A stretch of DNA of 64,000 nucleotides, from positions 62,001 through 126,000 of the forward strand of contig NZ_BMRC01000005.1 in NCBI RefSeq assembly GCF_014648435.1, read 5' to 3'. Positions 9,891 through 18,620 of the stretch are shown in pieces. The notes beneath the pieces are model-generated. The model worked only from the letters and a program-made list of their open reading frames with translations, searched no databases and had not been told where the DNA came from. The number at the start of each line of letters is the position of its first letter. Within the stretch, counting starts at the first letter, position 1. The position numbers and the translations under genes are program-made. The stretch is from Nonomuraea spiralis (lineage in GTDB: Bacteria; Actinomycetota; Actinomycetes; Streptosporangiales; Streptosporangiaceae).

Positions 9891-10667
9891 TCAGGGCAGG
9901 TGGCGGGCCAGGTACAGGGCGGTCTCGACGTTCAGCCTCACCTGCGCGCCGAGCACGTCCCCGAGCCTGGCGAACAACCGCTCGCGCACGTCCTCCGCCA
10001 GGATCCGGTAGGCGGACTGAGTGGACAGGAGGGCGACGTAGTCGGCCCCGGACACCGTGCGTTCCCACTGGTAGAGGCGGGTGCCGACGTCCCCGAACTC
10101 GGGCGGCAGGCCCATCTCGGCCGCCCACTCCAGCGCCCCGGCCTCCTCGCCGATCGGCCTGCTGATCGGTCCGAGGTTCGGCCTCAGGTGCGGGGTGAGC
10201 TCCTCGTGCGCGGCCAGCAGCGCGGCCGTCACACCGGCGTCGGCGGGCCAGTCGCCGTTCCAGAACAGGGCGAGGCCGCCGCCGGGGGCGAGCGCCGCGG
10301 CGGCCCGCTGCCAGCGCACGTCCTTGTCGACCCAGTGCCACGCCTGGGCGCAGTACAGCAGCCCGAACGGCCGCGGCGGCACGTACTCCTCGAACGTCGA
10401 GACGGTGACCGTCACGTTGGGCCGGTCGGCGACCCGCCGGGCCAGCACGGCGGCCATGGCCGGGTCGGGCTCGGTGGCCACGACGTCGATGCCGGCCGTC
10501 GCGAACAGCTCCGTCGCCTTCCCGGTGCCCGCGCCCACCTCCAGCGCCGGTCCGCCCGCGTAGGCCAGGACGTCGGTCAGCAGCTCGGCGGGGTAGCCGG
10601 GCCGGACCCTGTCGTACTCGTCGGCGACCTCGCCGAAAACCCTTCCTTGAATCCGTTCTGTTGTCAT
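9891..10667 (-). CDS. Class I SAM-dependent methyltransferase
   Basis: 258 residues from the ATG at 10667. Motif I is ALEVGAGTGKATELF (about 42-56), followed by the acidic end of beta-2 (VATEPDP) and the post-motif PFGLLYCAQAWHWVD typical of methyltransferase type 11 proteins. The AWHWVD sequence is common in small-molecule methyltransferases. The upstream same-strand neighbour is a MocR regulator, 22 nt away. Substrate unknown. Confidence 0.85.
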   Translation of the reverse strand: MTTERIQGRVFGEVADEYDRVRPGYPAELLTDVLAYAGGPALEVGAGTGKATELFATAGIDVVATEPDPAMAAVLARRVADRPNVTVTVSTFEEYVPPRPFGLLYCAQAWHWVDKDVRWQRAAAALAPGGGLALFWNGDWPADAGVTAALLAAHEELTPHLRPNLGPISRPIGEEAGALEWAAEMGLPPEFGDVGTRLYQWERTVSGADYVALLSTQSAYRILAEDVRERLFARLGDVLGAQVRLNVETALYLARHLP

Positions 10668-10689
10668 GTGCCCGATCCTACGATCATGA

Positions 10690-12024
10690 TCACGGCGGGA
10701 TCGTCTCGATCGCGGCCCTGAGGCGGCGCAGCGCGGGCCCGAGCTCGTCCAGCGGCGGGCTGCCCAGCGCCAGCCGGAGCGCGTGGGGACGGTACGGGCC
10801 GGCGGCGAAGGCGTCGCCCGTGGAGACGAGGATGCCCTGCCCGGCCAGCAGGGCCGCGACGCGGTCGGGACGCTGGTACGGCTCCAGGCCGAGCCACACC
10901 AGGTAGGACGCGGGATGCGCGGTGACATCCAGGCCGGCCAGCGCGGCGCGGGCGAGGGCCTGGCGGGCGGCGGCGTCCCGGCGGCGGTCGTGTTCCAGCC
11001 GCGCGACCGTGCCGTCGGCGATCCAGCCGGTGGCCAGCGCGGTGACGATCCCCGGTACGCCCCACGCCGCCGCGCGCAGGCTCGCGGTGACCGCCCGGAC
11101 GTGCCGGTCGGGCACCACGGCGAAGCCGAACCGCAGGCCGGTCGCCACGTTCTTCGACAGCCCGGCGACGTAGCAGGTGCGCTCGGGGGCCAGGGCGCGC
11201 AGGGGAGGAGGCGGCGCGGTGTCGAGGAACGCGTACGTGCCGTCCTCGACGATCACGAAGTCGCGGGCGCGGGCCATCGCCACGAGCCGGTCGCGCGATC
11301 CCCGGTCGAGCACCCAGCCCAGCGGGTTGTGCACGGTGGGCATCGTGTAGACCGCCCGTACGGGCCGCGCGCGGCACAGCCGGTCGAGGGCGTCGAGGTC
11401 CGGTCCCGTCGCCGTCACGGGCACCGGGGCGAGGTCGAGCCCCTGCTCCCGGGCGATCAGCTTGACGCCGGGATAGGTGAGCGCGTCCACGGCCAGGACG
11501 TCGCCGGGCCGGGTGAGCGCGCGCAACACGGTGTCGAGCGCCTGCTGCGTCCCGCCGGTCAGCAGGACGTTCGCCGGCGCGCTGTCGATCCCGCGCCCCA
11601 GCAGGTACGTGGCCACGACCGCCCGGTCGTGCCGCCGGCCGCCGGGCGGGTGCTGGCGCAGCAGCGACTCGACCTCGCCCGAGGTCGACAGGCCGCGCAG
11701 CGCCAGGCGCAGCAGGTCGGCCTGCCCACGGGCCAGGGGCTGGTTGAACGACAGGTCGGCCACGCGTGGCACCGGCAGCTCGCGCGAGGGTTCCAGCCCG
11801 TCGTGGCCGGACCGGTCGCGGACGAACGTCCCGCGTCCCGGCTCGCCCACGACCAGCCCCATGGCGGCCAGCTCGGCGTAGACCCGGGTGGCGGTGGCCA
11901 GCGCGACCCGCCGCTCGCGGGCCAGCTCGCGGTGCGTGGGCAGCCGGGCGCCCGCCGGAAGGGCGCCGGACCGGATCGCCGCCGCGAACTCGTCGACGAC
12001 GGCCTTGTAGGACGCGGGACGCAT
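10690..12024 (-). CDS. MocR/PdxR-type GntR regulator with aminotransferase-like domain
   Basis: 444 residues. N-terminal GntR winged helix (about 8-72) with LPTHRELARERRVALATATRVY, then a class I aminotransferase-like domain with NPLGWV, DGTYAF and the PLP-lysine motif AGLSKNVATGLRFG. MocR proteins sense PLP or an amine/PLP adduct. It is divergent from an enoyl-CoA hydratase with 94 nt between, where an inverted repeat is found (12040-12063). A methyltransferase gene follows it on the same strand. Confidence 0.9.
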   Translation of the reverse strand: MRPASYKAVVDEFAAAIRSGALPAGARLPTHRELARERRVALATATRVYAELAAMGLVVGEPGRGTFVRDRSGHDGLEPSRELPVPRVADLSFNQPLARGQADLLRLALRGLSTSGEVESLLRQHPPGGRRHDRAVVATYLLGRGIDSAPANVLLTGGTQQALDTVLRALTRPGDVLAVDALTYPGVKLIAREQGLDLAPVPVTATGPDLDALDRLCRARPVRAVYTMPTVHNPLGWVLDRGSRDRLVAMARARDFVIVEDGTYAFLDTAPPPPLRALAPERTCYVAGLSKNVATGLRFGFAVVPDRHVRAVTASLRAAAWGVPGIVTALATGWIADGTVARLEHDRRRDAAARQALARAALAGLDVTAHPASYLVWLGLEPYQRPDRVAALLAGQGILVSTGDAFAAGPYRPHALRLALGSPPLDELGPALRRLRAAIETIPP

Positions 12025-12039
12025 ACCGCACCTTGTATC

Positions 12040-12063
12040 TAGGACAATAAGTGGATCGTCCTA
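12040..12063. promoter_or_regulatory. Inverted repeat in MocR/enoyl-CoA hydratase divergent region
   Basis: TAGGAC (12040-12045) and GTCCTA (12058-12063) form a 6-bp inverted repeat with a 12-bp spacer, placed between the two start codons. It is a candidate operator for the MocR protein; no experimental consensus is available to me for this subfamily. Confidence 0.4.
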
Positions 12064-12118
12064 ATTTACGGCTTCTAGCCTGGTGCCTCCACCCCGAGCG
12101 GAACGGAGCACCCCGCCC

Positions 12119-12892
12119 ATGACCGTCCACCTCGACCGGGACGACCACCTCGTCACGATCACCCTCGACCGGGAACACAAGCTCAACGCCCTCGACTACC
12201 CCACGATCGACGCGCTGCTCGCCGCGCTCGACCGCGTCGAGGCCGACGACTCCGTCCGCGCGGTCGTCCTGACCGGCGCCGGACGCAGGGCGTTCAGCGC
12301 GGGCGCCGACATCCCGTCGCTCGCGCGCAGCATCGAGGGCGGGACCGAACGCGCCCTGCGGGAGATCGTCCGGCGCGGGCAGGGGCTCACCCGGCGCATC
12401 GAGGAGTTCCCCAAGCCCGTGATCGCCGCCGTCAACGGCCTGGCCTACGGCGGCGGCTGCGAGCTCGTCGAGGCCGCCCCGCTCGCGATCGCCGCCGAGC
12501 ACGCCACGTTCGCCAAGCCCGAGATCGGCCTCGGCTTCCCGCCGCCGTTCGGCGGTTCGCAGCGGCTGCCGCGCCACGCCGGGCGCAAGCGCGGCCTGGA
12601 GATGATCCTGACCGGCGACCCGATCCCGGCCCGGCGGGCCGCCGAACTCGGTCTCGTCAACGCCGTCGTGCCCGAGGGCGAACTCCTGGCCGCCGCACGC
12701 GACCTGGCCGCGCGGATCACCCGGCACGCGCCCACCGCCGTGGCGGCCTGCCTGCGGGCGGTCACCCGGGGCGTCAACCTGCCGATCGACGAAGGGCTCG
12801 CGGTCGAGGCGGCCTGCTTCGCCGCCACCGTCCCCACCGAGGCCGTACGGCTCGGGCTGCGCCGCTTCCTCGACCGGGCCGCCGCCTGTTGA
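12119..12892 (+). CDS. Enoyl-CoA hydratase/isomerase family protein
   Basis: 257 residues (typical crotonase size) from the ATG at 12119 with GGAG upstream. The crotonase oxyanion-hole segments are GAGRRAFSAGADIPSL (about 52-67) and AVNGLAYGGGCELVEA (about 104-119), and the catalytic glutamate region FAKPEIGLGFPP is present. Known family members hydrate 2-trans-enoyl-CoA or carry out related reactions in fatty-acid or aromatic catabolism. Being divergent from MocR suggests control by it. Substrate unresolved. Confidence 0.88.
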   Translation: MTVHLDRDDHLVTITLDREHKLNALDYPTIDALLAALDRVEADDSVRAVVLTGAGRRAFSAGADIPSLARSIEGGTERALREIVRRGQGLTRRIEEFPKPVIAAVNGLAYGGGCELVEAAPLAIAAEHATFAKPEIGLGFPPPFGGSQRLPRHAGRKRGLEMILTGDPIPARRAAELGLVNAVVPEGELLAAARDLAARITRHAPTAVAACLRAVTRGVNLPIDEGLAVEAACFAATVPTEAVRLGLRRFLDRAAAC

Positions 12893-12906
12893 GTAGCCGG
12901 TACTCA
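12890..12906. promoter_or_regulatory. Short palindrome overlapping the enoyl-CoA hydratase stop codon
   Basis: TGAGTA-GCCGG-TACTCA is a 6-bp inverted repeat with a 5-bp spacer, 36 nt upstream of the lectin start. It could be an operator for the secreted lectin or part of a weak hairpin. Confidence 0.3.
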
Positions 12907-12941
12907 GGCCGTACCGGGTCCGCGCGCGCACGCTTGGTCAC

Positions 12942-13499
12942 ATGAAGCCACACATCCTCCGTTCGACCGGGCTGCGCGCGGCAGCCGTCGTCGCACCGCT
13001 CCTCGTCCTCGGCGTCACCACCGCCCCGGCCGCCCCGGCGTCCGCCACGGCCGTCTGGGCCGCCTCGAACGTCCAGCTCGTGAACTGGCAGACCGGCAAG
13101 TGCCTGACCATCGCGGGCGGCGTCAGCACCGACAACAACGTCCACGCCGTCCAGTACACCTGCGACAGCCACCCCTCCCGCCGCTGGGACGTCTGGGGTT
13201 ACTCCAGCGCGTACCTCCAGGTCAGGAACCGGCAGACCGGCAAGTGCCTGACCATCGCGGGCGGCGTCAGCACCGACAACAACGTCGTCGCCCTCCAGTA
13301 CACCTGCGACACCCACCCCTCGCGCTACTGGGCGCTCGGCAACCGCGCCGGCCAGTACGTCGAGTTCCGGAACGTGCAGACCGGCAAATGCCTCACCATC
13401 GCCGGCGGGGTGAGCAGCGCCAACAACCTCGAGGCCGTCCAGTACACCTGCGACGGCCACCCGTCGCGGTACTGGGAGATCCGCGACTACCAGGGGTGA
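12942..13499 (+). CDS. Secreted R-type (ricin B) lectin-like protein
   Basis: 185 residues. The signal peptide (about 1-30) ends near APASA. The mature part consists of three ricin-type repeats of 47-48 residues, each with QTGKCLTIAGGVS, NN, QYTCD and HPSRxW, so a single beta-trefoil. Each repeat has the cysteine pair typical of the fold. Such domains bind galactose- or xylose-containing glycans. There is no catalytic domain attached. Repeats one and two are also nearly identical in DNA (13087-13142 and 13231-13286 match over 56 nt), pointing to recent internal duplication. Confidence 0.85.
   Translation: MKPHILRSTGLRAAAVVAPLLVLGVTTAPAAPASATAVWAASNVQLVNWQTGKCLTIAGGVSTDNNVHAVQYTCDSHPSRRWDVWGYSSAYLQVRNRQTGKCLTIAGGVSTDNNVVALQYTCDTHPSRYWALGNRAGQYVEFRNVQTGKCLTIAGGVSSANNLEAVQYTCDGHPSRYWEIRDYQG
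13087..13286 (+). repeat. Identical 56-nt direct repeats inside the lectin gene
   Basis: 13087-13142 equals 13231-13286, an offset of 144 nt or 48 codons, in frame. The third lectin repeat is clearly diverged, so repeats one and two were duplicated or gene-converted recently. Confidence 0.85.
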
Positions 13500-13508
13500 C
13501 GCGGGGCC

Positions 13509-13543
13509 GGCCGGCGGCCTCACCTCCGACCGGGCCGCCGGCC
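13509..13543. terminator. Bidirectional hairpin between lectin and TetR genes
   Basis: GGCCGGCGGCC (13509-13519) and GGCCGCCGGCC (13533-13543) pair perfectly over 11 bp. The two genes converge here, and the stem overlaps the TetR stop codon. Confidence 0.6.
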
Positions 13544-14158
13544 TTCCCGGACGCCAAGCAACGGCAGCCACACCTCGTCCACGATCTCGACGATCGACTC
13601 GTCCGGCGCCTTGCGCATCGTGACGAGCATGTCGTGCCGCAACAGGTCCAGCGGCAGGTTCACCACCCTGGACGTACGCGGCAGGTCGGGCAGCTCGCCG
13701 CGTTCGACCGCGCGGGCCACGATCGTCTCGAAGGCGGTCGCGTGGCCCGGCGGCAGCAGGGAGTCGCGCAGCTCGGTGAGGCTGGTGCCGGTCTCGCGGA
13801 AGTAGTCGGCGAGCCGCACGCTCATCAGCGTGATCATGCCCGCGCGGTCGTCGCCGGCGTTGCGCAGGAACCCGATCGCGTCCTCGCGCAGGCTGCCGGT
13901 GTCGGGCACCTCGATCAGCCGCCAGAACTTGGTGAGGGTGGCCCGCAGCAGGTCGTCGCGCTGCGGCCAGCGCCGGTAGAGCACCGGGCGGCTGGTGCCG
14001 GCGCGGGCGGCGACCGCCTCGTAGGTGAAGCCGTGATAGCCGTGCTCGACCAGCACGTCCCAGGCGGCGTCGAGGATCGCGTCCGCCAGCGCGGCGCCGC
14101 GCCGGCGCGAGGCGCCCCCGGTGGTACGGCTCCCCGTCCCGTCGTGCTTGAGATTCAC
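13520..14158 (-). CDS. TetR-family regulator
   Basis: 212 residues. N-terminal helix-turn-helix (about 20-70) with GYHGFTYEAVAARAGTSRPVLYRRW, followed by a helical ligand-binding domain. It diverges from the FAD monooxygenase at 14228 with 69 nt between; GCGTATC (14161-14167) and GATAC (14199-14203) in that gap are possible half-sites. It probably represses the monooxygenase gene and itself. Confidence 0.9.
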   Translation of the reverse strand: MNLKHDGTGSRTTGGASRRRGAALADAILDAAWDVLVEHGYHGFTYEAVAARAGTSRPVLYRRWPQRDDLLRATLTKFWRLIEVPDTGSLREDAIGFLRNAGDDRAGMITLMSVRLADYFRETGTSLTELRDSLLPPGHATAFETIVARAVERGELPDLPRTSRVVNLPLDLLRHDMLVTMRKAPDESIVEIVDEVWLPLLGVREGRRPGRR

Positions 14159-14227
14159 TTGCGTATCTTATCGCTCCGCCCTACGGTGGCCCCTGTTAGA
14201 TACATTCGCGTACCTTAAGGAACGTCA

Positions 14228-15760
14228 GTGATCTTCGATGCCATCGTCGTCGGCGGCGGGCCCGCCGGTCTCTTCCTCGCCTGCGAGCTGCGCCTGGCCG
14301 GAGCCCGCCCGCTGGTCCTCGAACGACGCCCCGAGCCGGACCTGTCGGACAAGGCCCACGGCCTGGCCGGCCAGGTCGTACGGCTCCTGGACCACCGAGG
14401 CCTGTACGAACGCTGCGGAGGCCGCGGCGTGCCCGCGCCCGCGCCCGGGTTCTTCTTCGGCGGGATGCCGCTCCCGCTGCACACGCTCGGCGCGGACAAC
14501 CCCATGTACCTCCTGCCCTGCGACCAGCGCGACCTGGAACGGGTCCTCGGCGAACGCGCGGCCGAACTCGGCGCGGAGGTCCGGCGCGGCTGGGAGGTGA
14601 TCTCCTTCGGCCAGACCGACGACCAGGTGGACGTGCTGACCCGCGCCCCGGACGGCACCGAGACGACCCTCACGGCCCGCTACCTCGTCGGCTGCGACGG
14701 CGGCCACAGCCTGGTCAGGAAGCAGGCGGGCATCGCCTTCCCCGGCGTCAGCGACGACCACGTCGTCGACCGCTCGGCCCTCGTCGGCCCGAGCGACCAC
14801 ATCAGGATCCTGCCCGGCGGACGGGTGCACATCGACGGCCTCGGCGAGATCCCGGCGCATTTCCACCGTACCGACCGCGGCGTCTTCACCCTCCTGGCGC
14901 ACGACCCGCGGCGGCCGCTGATCAACACGGCCGAATGGGAGGACCGCCCGGCGGACGCCTTCCCGGGGCCGGGCGCGCCGATGACGCTGGCCGAGATGGA
15001 GAAGAGCGTCGAACGTGTCCTCGGCGTGCGCGTGCCCCTGACCGCGCCGCCCGAGGGCGCGCCCACGATGTTGCGCCGCCTGTGCGGGCGCAACACCCGG
15101 CTCGCCGAGCGCTACCGCGACGGCCGGGTCTTCCTCGCCGGAGACGCCGCGCAGGTGAGCCACGGCCCGACCCTGAACCTGGCCCTCCAGGACGCGGCCA
15201 ACCTGGCCTGGAAGCTGGCCGCCGCGCTGCGCGGCCACGCCCCCGAAGGGCTCCTGGACAGCTACGGGACCGAACGCCGCGCCTGTGCCGAACGGGTGGT
15301 CACGCACACCCTGGCCGCCACCGCCCTGCTGGCCCCCGGGGCCGAGGTCACCGCGCTGCGCAGCCTGTTCACCGAGCTCCTGGGCCGTGCGGAGAACCTG
15401 CGCGTGATCGCCGGCCTGATGGCGGGCGGCGACGTCCGCCACGACATGGGCGAGGAAGGGCCCGCCGCGCCGACCGGCTGGTTCGTGCCGCCGCTGGACC
15501 TGGTCACCGGCGACGGGCGACCGCGACGTCTGGCCGAGCTGCTGCGCGACGCCCGCCCGCTGCTCCTGGACCTGACCGGCGGCGACGTCCTCGCGGCCAC
15601 CGCGCGGCCCTGGAACGACCGGGTGCGCCACATGCCCGCGACCGCCGCCGGCGCCCCCGCGCCCGCGCTGCTCGTCCGGCCCGACGGCTACGTCGCCTGG
15701 GCCGGCGCGGACCCCGACGGCCTGGAGGCCGCCCTCACCCGCTGGTCCGGCCCACGCTGA
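14228..15760 (+). CDS. FAD-dependent aromatic monooxygenase (PHBH fold)
   Basis: 510 residues from a GTG with AAGGA upstream. The FAD Rossmann motif is VVGGGPAGLFLACEL near the N-terminus, the second FAD motif is GDAAQVSHGPTLNLALQDA near residue 305, and a thioredoxin-like C-terminal domain (about 400-500) is typical of polyketide/rifampicin-type hydroxylases such as RdmE and Rox. These use NAD(P)H and O2 to hydroxylate aromatic substrates, including antibiotics. Divergent from TetR, which suggests substrate-inducible detoxification. There is no biosynthetic cluster around it. Confidence 0.88.
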   Translation: MIFDAIVVGGGPAGLFLACELRLAGARPLVLERRPEPDLSDKAHGLAGQVVRLLDHRGLYERCGGRGVPAPAPGFFFGGMPLPLHTLGADNPMYLLPCDQRDLERVLGERAAELGAEVRRGWEVISFGQTDDQVDVLTRAPDGTETTLTARYLVGCDGGHSLVRKQAGIAFPGVSDDHVVDRSALVGPSDHIRILPGGRVHIDGLGEIPAHFHRTDRGVFTLLAHDPRRPLINTAEWEDRPADAFPGPGAPMTLAEMEKSVERVLGVRVPLTAPPEGAPTMLRRLCGRNTRLAERYRDGRVFLAGDAAQVSHGPTLNLALQDAANLAWKLAAALRGHAPEGLLDSYGTERRACAERVVTHTLAATALLAPGAEVTALRSLFTELLGRAENLRVIAGLMAGGDVRHDMGEEGPAAPTGWFVPPLDLVTGDGRPRRLAELLRDARPLLLDLTGGDVLAATARPWNDRVRHMPATAAGAPAPALLVRPDGYVAWAGADPDGLEAALTRWSGPR

Positions 15761-15800
15761 AGGACTCCTGGACGCGGATTCCGGAGTGACGTCGGCGCCG

Positions 15801-16121
15801 CTATTCGGGGCTGGTGATCCGGGCGAGGACGATCCCGCCCACGATCAGCGCCAGGGCGATCATCCGGCCCACCGACAGCGGGTCCTTGTGGACGACGACC
15901 CCGAGGGCGATCGCGCCGACCGCGCCGATGCCCGTGAACACCGCGTACGCGGTGCCGACCGGAAGGGTCTTCATCGAGTACGACAACAACCAGACCGCGG
16001 CCACCATGAGGACGAAGCAGAGCAGGGTGGGCAGCGGCTTGGTGAAGTTCTGGGTGGGTTTGATGCTCTGCGCCCAGGCGATCTCGATCAGCCCGGCCAG
16101 CCCGAGGATGAGCCAGTTCAT
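15801..16121 (-). CDS. SMR-family exporter, SugE/Gdx subtype
   Basis: 106 residues with four transmembrane helices. The essential glutamate is E13 in AGLIEIAWAQ, and the Gdx/SugE-specific segment LPVGTAYAVFTGIGAVGA is present. Gdx proteins export guanidinium by proton antiport, and some SMR proteins export quaternary ammonium compounds. It lies 2 nt downstream of the azoreductase stop, so the two are co-transcribed. No guanidine riboswitch is seen upstream; control is more likely by the TetR protein encoded at 16883. Confidence 0.88.
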   Translation of the reverse strand: MNWLILGLAGLIEIAWAQSIKPTQNFTKPLPTLLCFVLMVAAVWLLSYSMKTLPVGTAYAVFTGIGAVGAIALGVVVHKDPLSVGRMIALALIVGGIVLARITSPE

Positions 16122-16123
16122 CG

Positions 16124-16771
16124 TCAGAACTCCTTCCCCAGCCCGTGGGCGGTCCGCAGCGCGTCGGCGTACAGCTCGTCGTGCTTGTCGCGCAGGTGGG
16201 CGAGGTCCGGGTCGACGCGGGAGTTGGCCCACTCGGCGGCGACGACGGTGGTGTCCTCGACGGCGAAGTGGCCGGCGAAGAAGTCCCGCAGGTAGCGCTC
16301 CTGGTGGTCGAACTTCTCCTTGGGGGCGCCCGGCGAGTAGGCCCCGCCGCGCGCGGTGGCGACCACGAAGCGCCGCCCGGCGAGGGACATCTTGGGGAAG
16401 GTCACCTGGTCGAGCCACGCCTTCAGCGACGAGGGGATCGAGTAGTTGTACATCGGGGTGGCGATCAGCACCACGTCCGCGGCCACCAGCTCGGACAGCA
16501 GCGGGTCGATCACCGCCCAGGCGGCGGCCTGCTCCGGGGTGCGGACGGCCTCGTGGTAGCGGCCGATCTGGGTGATGCGGTTGGCCATGACGTAGTCGCA
16601 CAGCTCGGTCCACGCCTCCCCGATGTGCGGCACGGGCTCGGCCGCCAGGTCGCGGTGGACGTAGGTCCCCTCGGGGTTCGAGGCCCGCCACGACTCGGCG
16701 AAGGCGTCGCCGATCTCGCGGCTGATCGAACGGCGGCGGGCGCTGGCGTCCAGGTGCAGCAGTGCGGGCAT
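16124..16771 (-). CDS. FMN-dependent NADH-azoreductase (AzoR family)
   Basis: 215 residues from the ATG at 16771, with GAAGGAG about 8 nt upstream. The flavodoxin-like fold starts LLHLDASARRRSISREI (phosphate-binding loop for FMN). MYNYSIPSSLKAWLDQV is the AzoR/quinone reductase signature, and FVVATARGGAYSPG forms the second FMN loop. Reduces quinones or azo compounds with NADH. Operon with the SMR gene; divergent from TetR at 16883 with a strong palindrome between. Confidence 0.9.
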   Translation of the reverse strand: MPALLHLDASARRRSISREIGDAFAESWRASNPEGTYVHRDLAAEPVPHIGEAWTELCDYVMANRITQIGRYHEAVRTPEQAAAWAVIDPLLSELVAADVVLIATPMYNYSIPSSLKAWLDQVTFPKMSLAGRRFVVATARGGAYSPGAPKEKFDHQERYLRDFFAGHFAVEDTTVVAAEWANSRVDPDLAHLRDKHDELYADALRTAHGLGKEF

Positions 16772-16832
16772 GAGGGGGCTCCTTCGGTAAGTGGACATTA
16801 CGTCCGGTTTGGTGTCGACGTGAACGTAGCAA

Positions 16833-16857
16833 CTAAGTGGGCACGTTGTCCACTTAG
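16833..16857. promoter_or_regulatory. TetR operator between azoreductase operon and TetR gene
   Basis: CTAAGTGG (16833-16840) and CCACTTAG (16850-16857) are a perfect 8-bp inverted repeat with a 9-bp spacer, 26 nt before the TetR start. A related partial copy TAAGTGGAC-ATTAC-GTCC lies at 16788-16805 next to the azoreductase start. Two sites facing two promoters suit a TetR repressor controlling both directions. Confidence 0.65.
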
Positions 16858-16882
16858 CTTGGGGTCGGCTAGAGTCGCCGGC

Positions 16883-17497
16883 ATGGAGTCCCGTACCGAG
16901 TTGCTCACCGGACGTCCCGTGGAGGAGGCGGGCCGCCCGCGCGAACGCGCCGACGCCGCCCGCAACCGCGCCAAGGTGCTCGCCGCGGCGGCCGAGCTGT
17001 TCGCCGCCCGCGACCCGCGCGGCGTGACGATGGACGACATCGCCAAGGCCGCGGGCGTGGGCCGGGGCACGCTCTACCGCCGCTACCCCGACACCGTGTC
17101 GATCGCCCAGGCGCTGCTGGACGAGCACGAACGCGCCCTCCAGGAACGCCTGCTGCGCGGCGACCCGCCGCTCGGCCCCGGCGCGCCCCCCGGCGACCGG
17201 CTCGCCGCCTTCTACGCGGCGATGGTGGAGCTGCTGGAGGAGCACATCTCACTCGTCCTCGGCGCCGAGCAGGGCGCGCTGCGCTACGCCACCGGCGCGT
17301 ACGGGTTCTGGCGGGCGCACGTACGGGTGCTGCTGACCGAGGCGGGCATCCCGTGGCCCGAGGCGCTGGCCGACATCCTCCTCGCCCCGCTGAGCCCGGA
17401 CGTCTACGCCGAACAGCGCAGGCAGAGCCTCACACCGGAGCAGATCACCGCGGCCCTGACCCGGCTGGCGCACGGCATCACCGACGACACCGCGTAG
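16883..17497 (+). CDS. TetR-family regulator
   Basis: 204 residues from the ATG at 16883. Helix-turn-helix at about 28-72 with VTMDDIAKAAGVGRGTLYRRYPD; the remainder is a helical ligand-binding domain of the type common in regulators of efflux and oxidoreductase genes. It is divergent from the azoreductase-SMR operon and shares the palindrome at 16833-16857. Confidence 0.9.
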   Translation: MESRTELLTGRPVEEAGRPRERADAARNRAKVLAAAAELFAARDPRGVTMDDIAKAAGVGRGTLYRRYPDTVSIAQALLDEHERALQERLLRGDPPLGPGAPPGDRLAAFYAAMVELLEEHISLVLGAEQGALRYATGAYGFWRAHVRVLLTEAGIPWPEALADILLAPLSPDVYAEQRRQSLTPEQITAALTRLAHGITDDTA

Positions 17498-17525
17498 GCG
17501 GGGATCTGGGTACCCTCTCGGGACG

Positions 17526-18512
17526 TCAGCCCCAGGCCGCCGCCTTGTCGTACGGATCGACGTTCTTGAAGGCCATCCCGATGATCTCGTCGATGTCGTC
17601 GTCCCCGTACGCGCCGGGGAAGGCGAGGCCGAGCCGGTCGAAGAGGGCGCGCACCTCGTCGGCGGTCGGCGCGTACGACAACGTCACCTCCTTGCCGAGC
17701 CGCATGTCGAGCGAGCGCGCCTGGCGGAGGCTGGCGTGCAGTTCGGTGGCCCAGCAGTCGAGCGCGAGGGCGTTCCCGGTGATCACCGTGGCCGGGAAGT
17801 CGGGCCCGCGCTGCGTGATGAACATGTGGCGGGAGGACAGCTCGTAGCGGAACGTCGAGGCGATCGAGGAGAACCCGATCTCGACGTCCAGCAGCTCGTA
17901 GCGCTGCTGGTGCCAGCAGGCCGAGAGCACGGTCGCGTACAGCTCCTTGCGGGTGCCGTCGCCGGTCCAGGTCGACTCCGGGCTGTCCGGGCTCAACGCC
18001 AGGCTCTGGTGCAGCCGGACGAAACGTTCGCAGAGCCCGAGGTCGTCCGGGTCCAGGATCTCCAGGCGGATCAGCAGCGCCCGCCGCCCCTGGCGGGCCT
18101 TGTCCAGGCATTCCGGCAGCGTCACCGCGCGCACGTACGCCCCGGTCGAGCCCTTGAAGATCCACCGGTCGGTGTCCCCGCGCGCCTCGGCCAGCACCCG
18201 GTTGAACTCCTCACCCTTGACCAGCCGGACGGCCGACTGCTCCTGAAGGAGGGAAGGCAGGAGGTCGATCTTGCGGTCGGCGGCCTGGACGGCCCGCTCG
18301 ACGGTGTTCTCCGCCGACTCCGCGCGCATACGGCTGCGCAGCATGACGAACGCCAGCACGGCCAGGGTGGCCACCGTGGCGTTGCTGACGGCCTCCGCGG
18401 TGGCGATGCCCGCCACGTCCAGCACGCTCACGACGACCGCCACCGCCAGCGCGACGAGGATGTCGACGTTGACGCCGATCCAGGCAAGGATGCGTTTCAC
18501 TGACCGTCCCAT
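17526..18512 (-). CDS. Two-TM membrane protein with cytoplasmic domain, unknown family
   Basis: About 328 residues; start taken at the ATG at 18512 (a GTG at 18533 or at 18500 is also possible, and none has a good ribosome-binding site). Two transmembrane helices lie at roughly residues 17-37 and 44-62. An acidic/basic amphipathic stretch and a soluble domain of about 240 residues follow, containing FKGSTGAYVRAVTLPECLD and ILDPDDLGLCERFVRLH. These motifs look conserved rather than random, but I cannot name the family. It is convergent with TetR and divergent from the DUF4132 gene. Confidence 0.55.
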   Translation of the reverse strand: MGRSVKRILAWIGVNVDILVALAVAVVVSVLDVAGIATAEAVSNATVATLAVLAFVMLRSRMRAESAENTVERAVQAADRKIDLLPSLLQEQSAVRLVKGEEFNRVLAEARGDTDRWIFKGSTGAYVRAVTLPECLDKARQGRRALLIRLEILDPDDLGLCERFVRLHQSLALSPDSPESTWTGDGTRKELYATVLSACWHQQRYELLDVEIGFSSIASTFRYELSSRHMFITQRGPDFPATVITGNALALDCWATELHASLRQARSLDMRLGKEVTLSYAPTADEVRALFDRLGLAFPGAYGDDDIDEIIGMAFKNVDPYDKAAAWG

Positions 18513-18620
18513 CCGGGGGGCAACGGGTGACACTCCGCATCATGAAGCAGAACCCACCCCCGCGCGAGAGCCCGATCACCCGGTCCGCCCGTACGACGGG
18601 AACTGTCGGCCCGGCCTGAC

